From Ridgeia piscesae (lineage: Eukaryota; Annelida; Polychaeta; Sabellida; Siboglinidae), in the NCBI GenBank assembly GCA_025642075.2, contig JAODUO010000425.1, forward strand, positions 372,001-436,000: a DNA stretch of 64,000 nucleotides. The letters run 5' to 3'. Within the stretch, counting starts at the first letter, position 1. The number at the start of each line of letters is the position of its first letter. The position numbers were made by a program, and so were the translations under genes. Positions 63,303 through 64,000 of the stretch are shown piece by piece. Below the pieces are notes generated by a model. That model saw only the letters and a list, made by a program, of their open reading frames with translations. It was not told the origin of the DNA and ran no database searches.

Positions 63303-64000
63303 CCAATGGTCAAGACTCATTCGGTTCTTCAAGGCCTGGCGAGCGAGTCAGTGGCCCCAGTGTCAATCTGTGGCCCCACAATAAATGTGGCCAAGGAGTC
63401 AGTCAGTGGCCCAGGGAGTCACAGGCAGTGGCCCAGAATCATTCAGTGGCCCAGGAAGTCAGTCAGTGGCCCAGAAGTCATTCAGTGGCCTGTGGTGAAC
63501 AGCCCGTCACCCGTCATTGCTACAGAGTGGTCAGTACCTACCGAGAGATGTTTTGGTCTATTAGCTTTAACTTGGGTCATTCCTCCATCAATAATGACTG
63601 CTCCCAGTATGACTGGGCGGCAAGGTCTGGCCCACTGACTGTGTGTGCCACAATCAACGTGTTGTTTGTCCAGCGACACTGTTTCTGTAATATTTTGTTT
63701 ACGTGACATACTCTCGTTGCATATTGCTGTTTATAAATGTCATTAAAAAAAATTAACTTGTTCATGGAATCATACACTAATACTGTATGTCATCATATCT
63801 TCACTTGGCATGTGATCTTGCCCTAAAATGGTAACTATTATATTGATAAACTATTGATTTCTGAAGTTACCTGCACGTCATAATAGTATATTTGACCAGC
63901 GAGTATGATACACGCTGGTCACATTTATTATTTTTTTAATAAAAACATCACAGTACCTGTACTTTAACTGGCAATTGTAGGGCAGTCAAATAAAGTTGCT
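63303..64000 (+). other. EBPL: EBPL 3' UTR and flank
   Basis: Opens with irregular CAGTGGCCCAGGAAGTCAGT repeats (63340-63495), then unique sequence. AATAAA occurs at 63938-63943 and 63989-63994; either could be the poly(A) signal. Confidence 0.5.
63340..63495. repeat. Irregular CAGTGGCCC repeats in the EBPL 3' UTR
   Basis: About seven copies of GTCAGTGGCCC(A/C)-type words at uneven spacing. Confidence 0.7.

Overview
The window is invertebrate metazoan DNA: spliced genes with GT..AG introns, CR1/Jockey-type non-LTR retrotransposons, small inverted-repeat transposons, and roughly 60% (my estimate) tandem minisatellite arrays. There is no bacterial operon structure. Both the protein families and the repeat style fit a marine invertebrate. 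Minisatellites that overlap exon/intron junctions are, as I remember, a reported feature of amphioxus (Branchiostoma), so a cephalochordate is my first guess; this is memory plus inference, not proof.

Four protein-coding genes can be assembled at splice-site resolution. (1) About 1.6-23.6 kb, + strand: the 3' part of a misshapen/NIK-type Ste20 kinase (MAP4K4/TNIK/MINK1 family), ten visible exons that include most of the C-terminal citron homology (CNH) domain. The kinase domain lies to the left of the window. (2) 27.5-36.5 kb, - strand: a complete three-exon Golgi-type GT32 glycosyltransferase (361 aa, DXD motif). (3) 47.0-51.7 kb, - strand: a complete three-exon coding region of 388 aa with a KSVRF PP1-docking motif and a C-terminus like PPP1R35, a centriole protein. 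(4) 56.7-63.3 kb, + strand: a complete four-exon EBPL (emopamil-binding protein-like, EXPERA fold, 221 aa). Genes 1 and 2 converge and genes 3 and 4 diverge.

LINE-type elements sit between genes 2 and 3 (an intact 494-codon reverse transcriptase ORF at 38.7-40.2 kb) and inside EBPL intron 1 (a LINE nested in another LINE, with a likely 18-bp target-site duplication). A 153-bp MITE, hAT-like A/T-rich termini and a 196-bp hairpin are also present.

The most striking feature is the arrays. At many junctions the minisatellite unit is a copy of the splice junction itself, carrying the exon edge plus its donor or acceptor. Arrays always extend into the intron and the real exon edge is the last copy. 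In EBPL exon 2 and kinase exon 7 the units are 36 and 30 bp and open in frame, so decoy sites could add 12 or 10 residues each. In the GT32 gene the copied piece encodes the catalytic DXD segment. The same thing happens at the stop-codon end of the PPP1R35-like gene. Two introns consist of little more than copies of their own two ends. A conserved CNH exon could not be found, and several arrays carry signs of assembly error.
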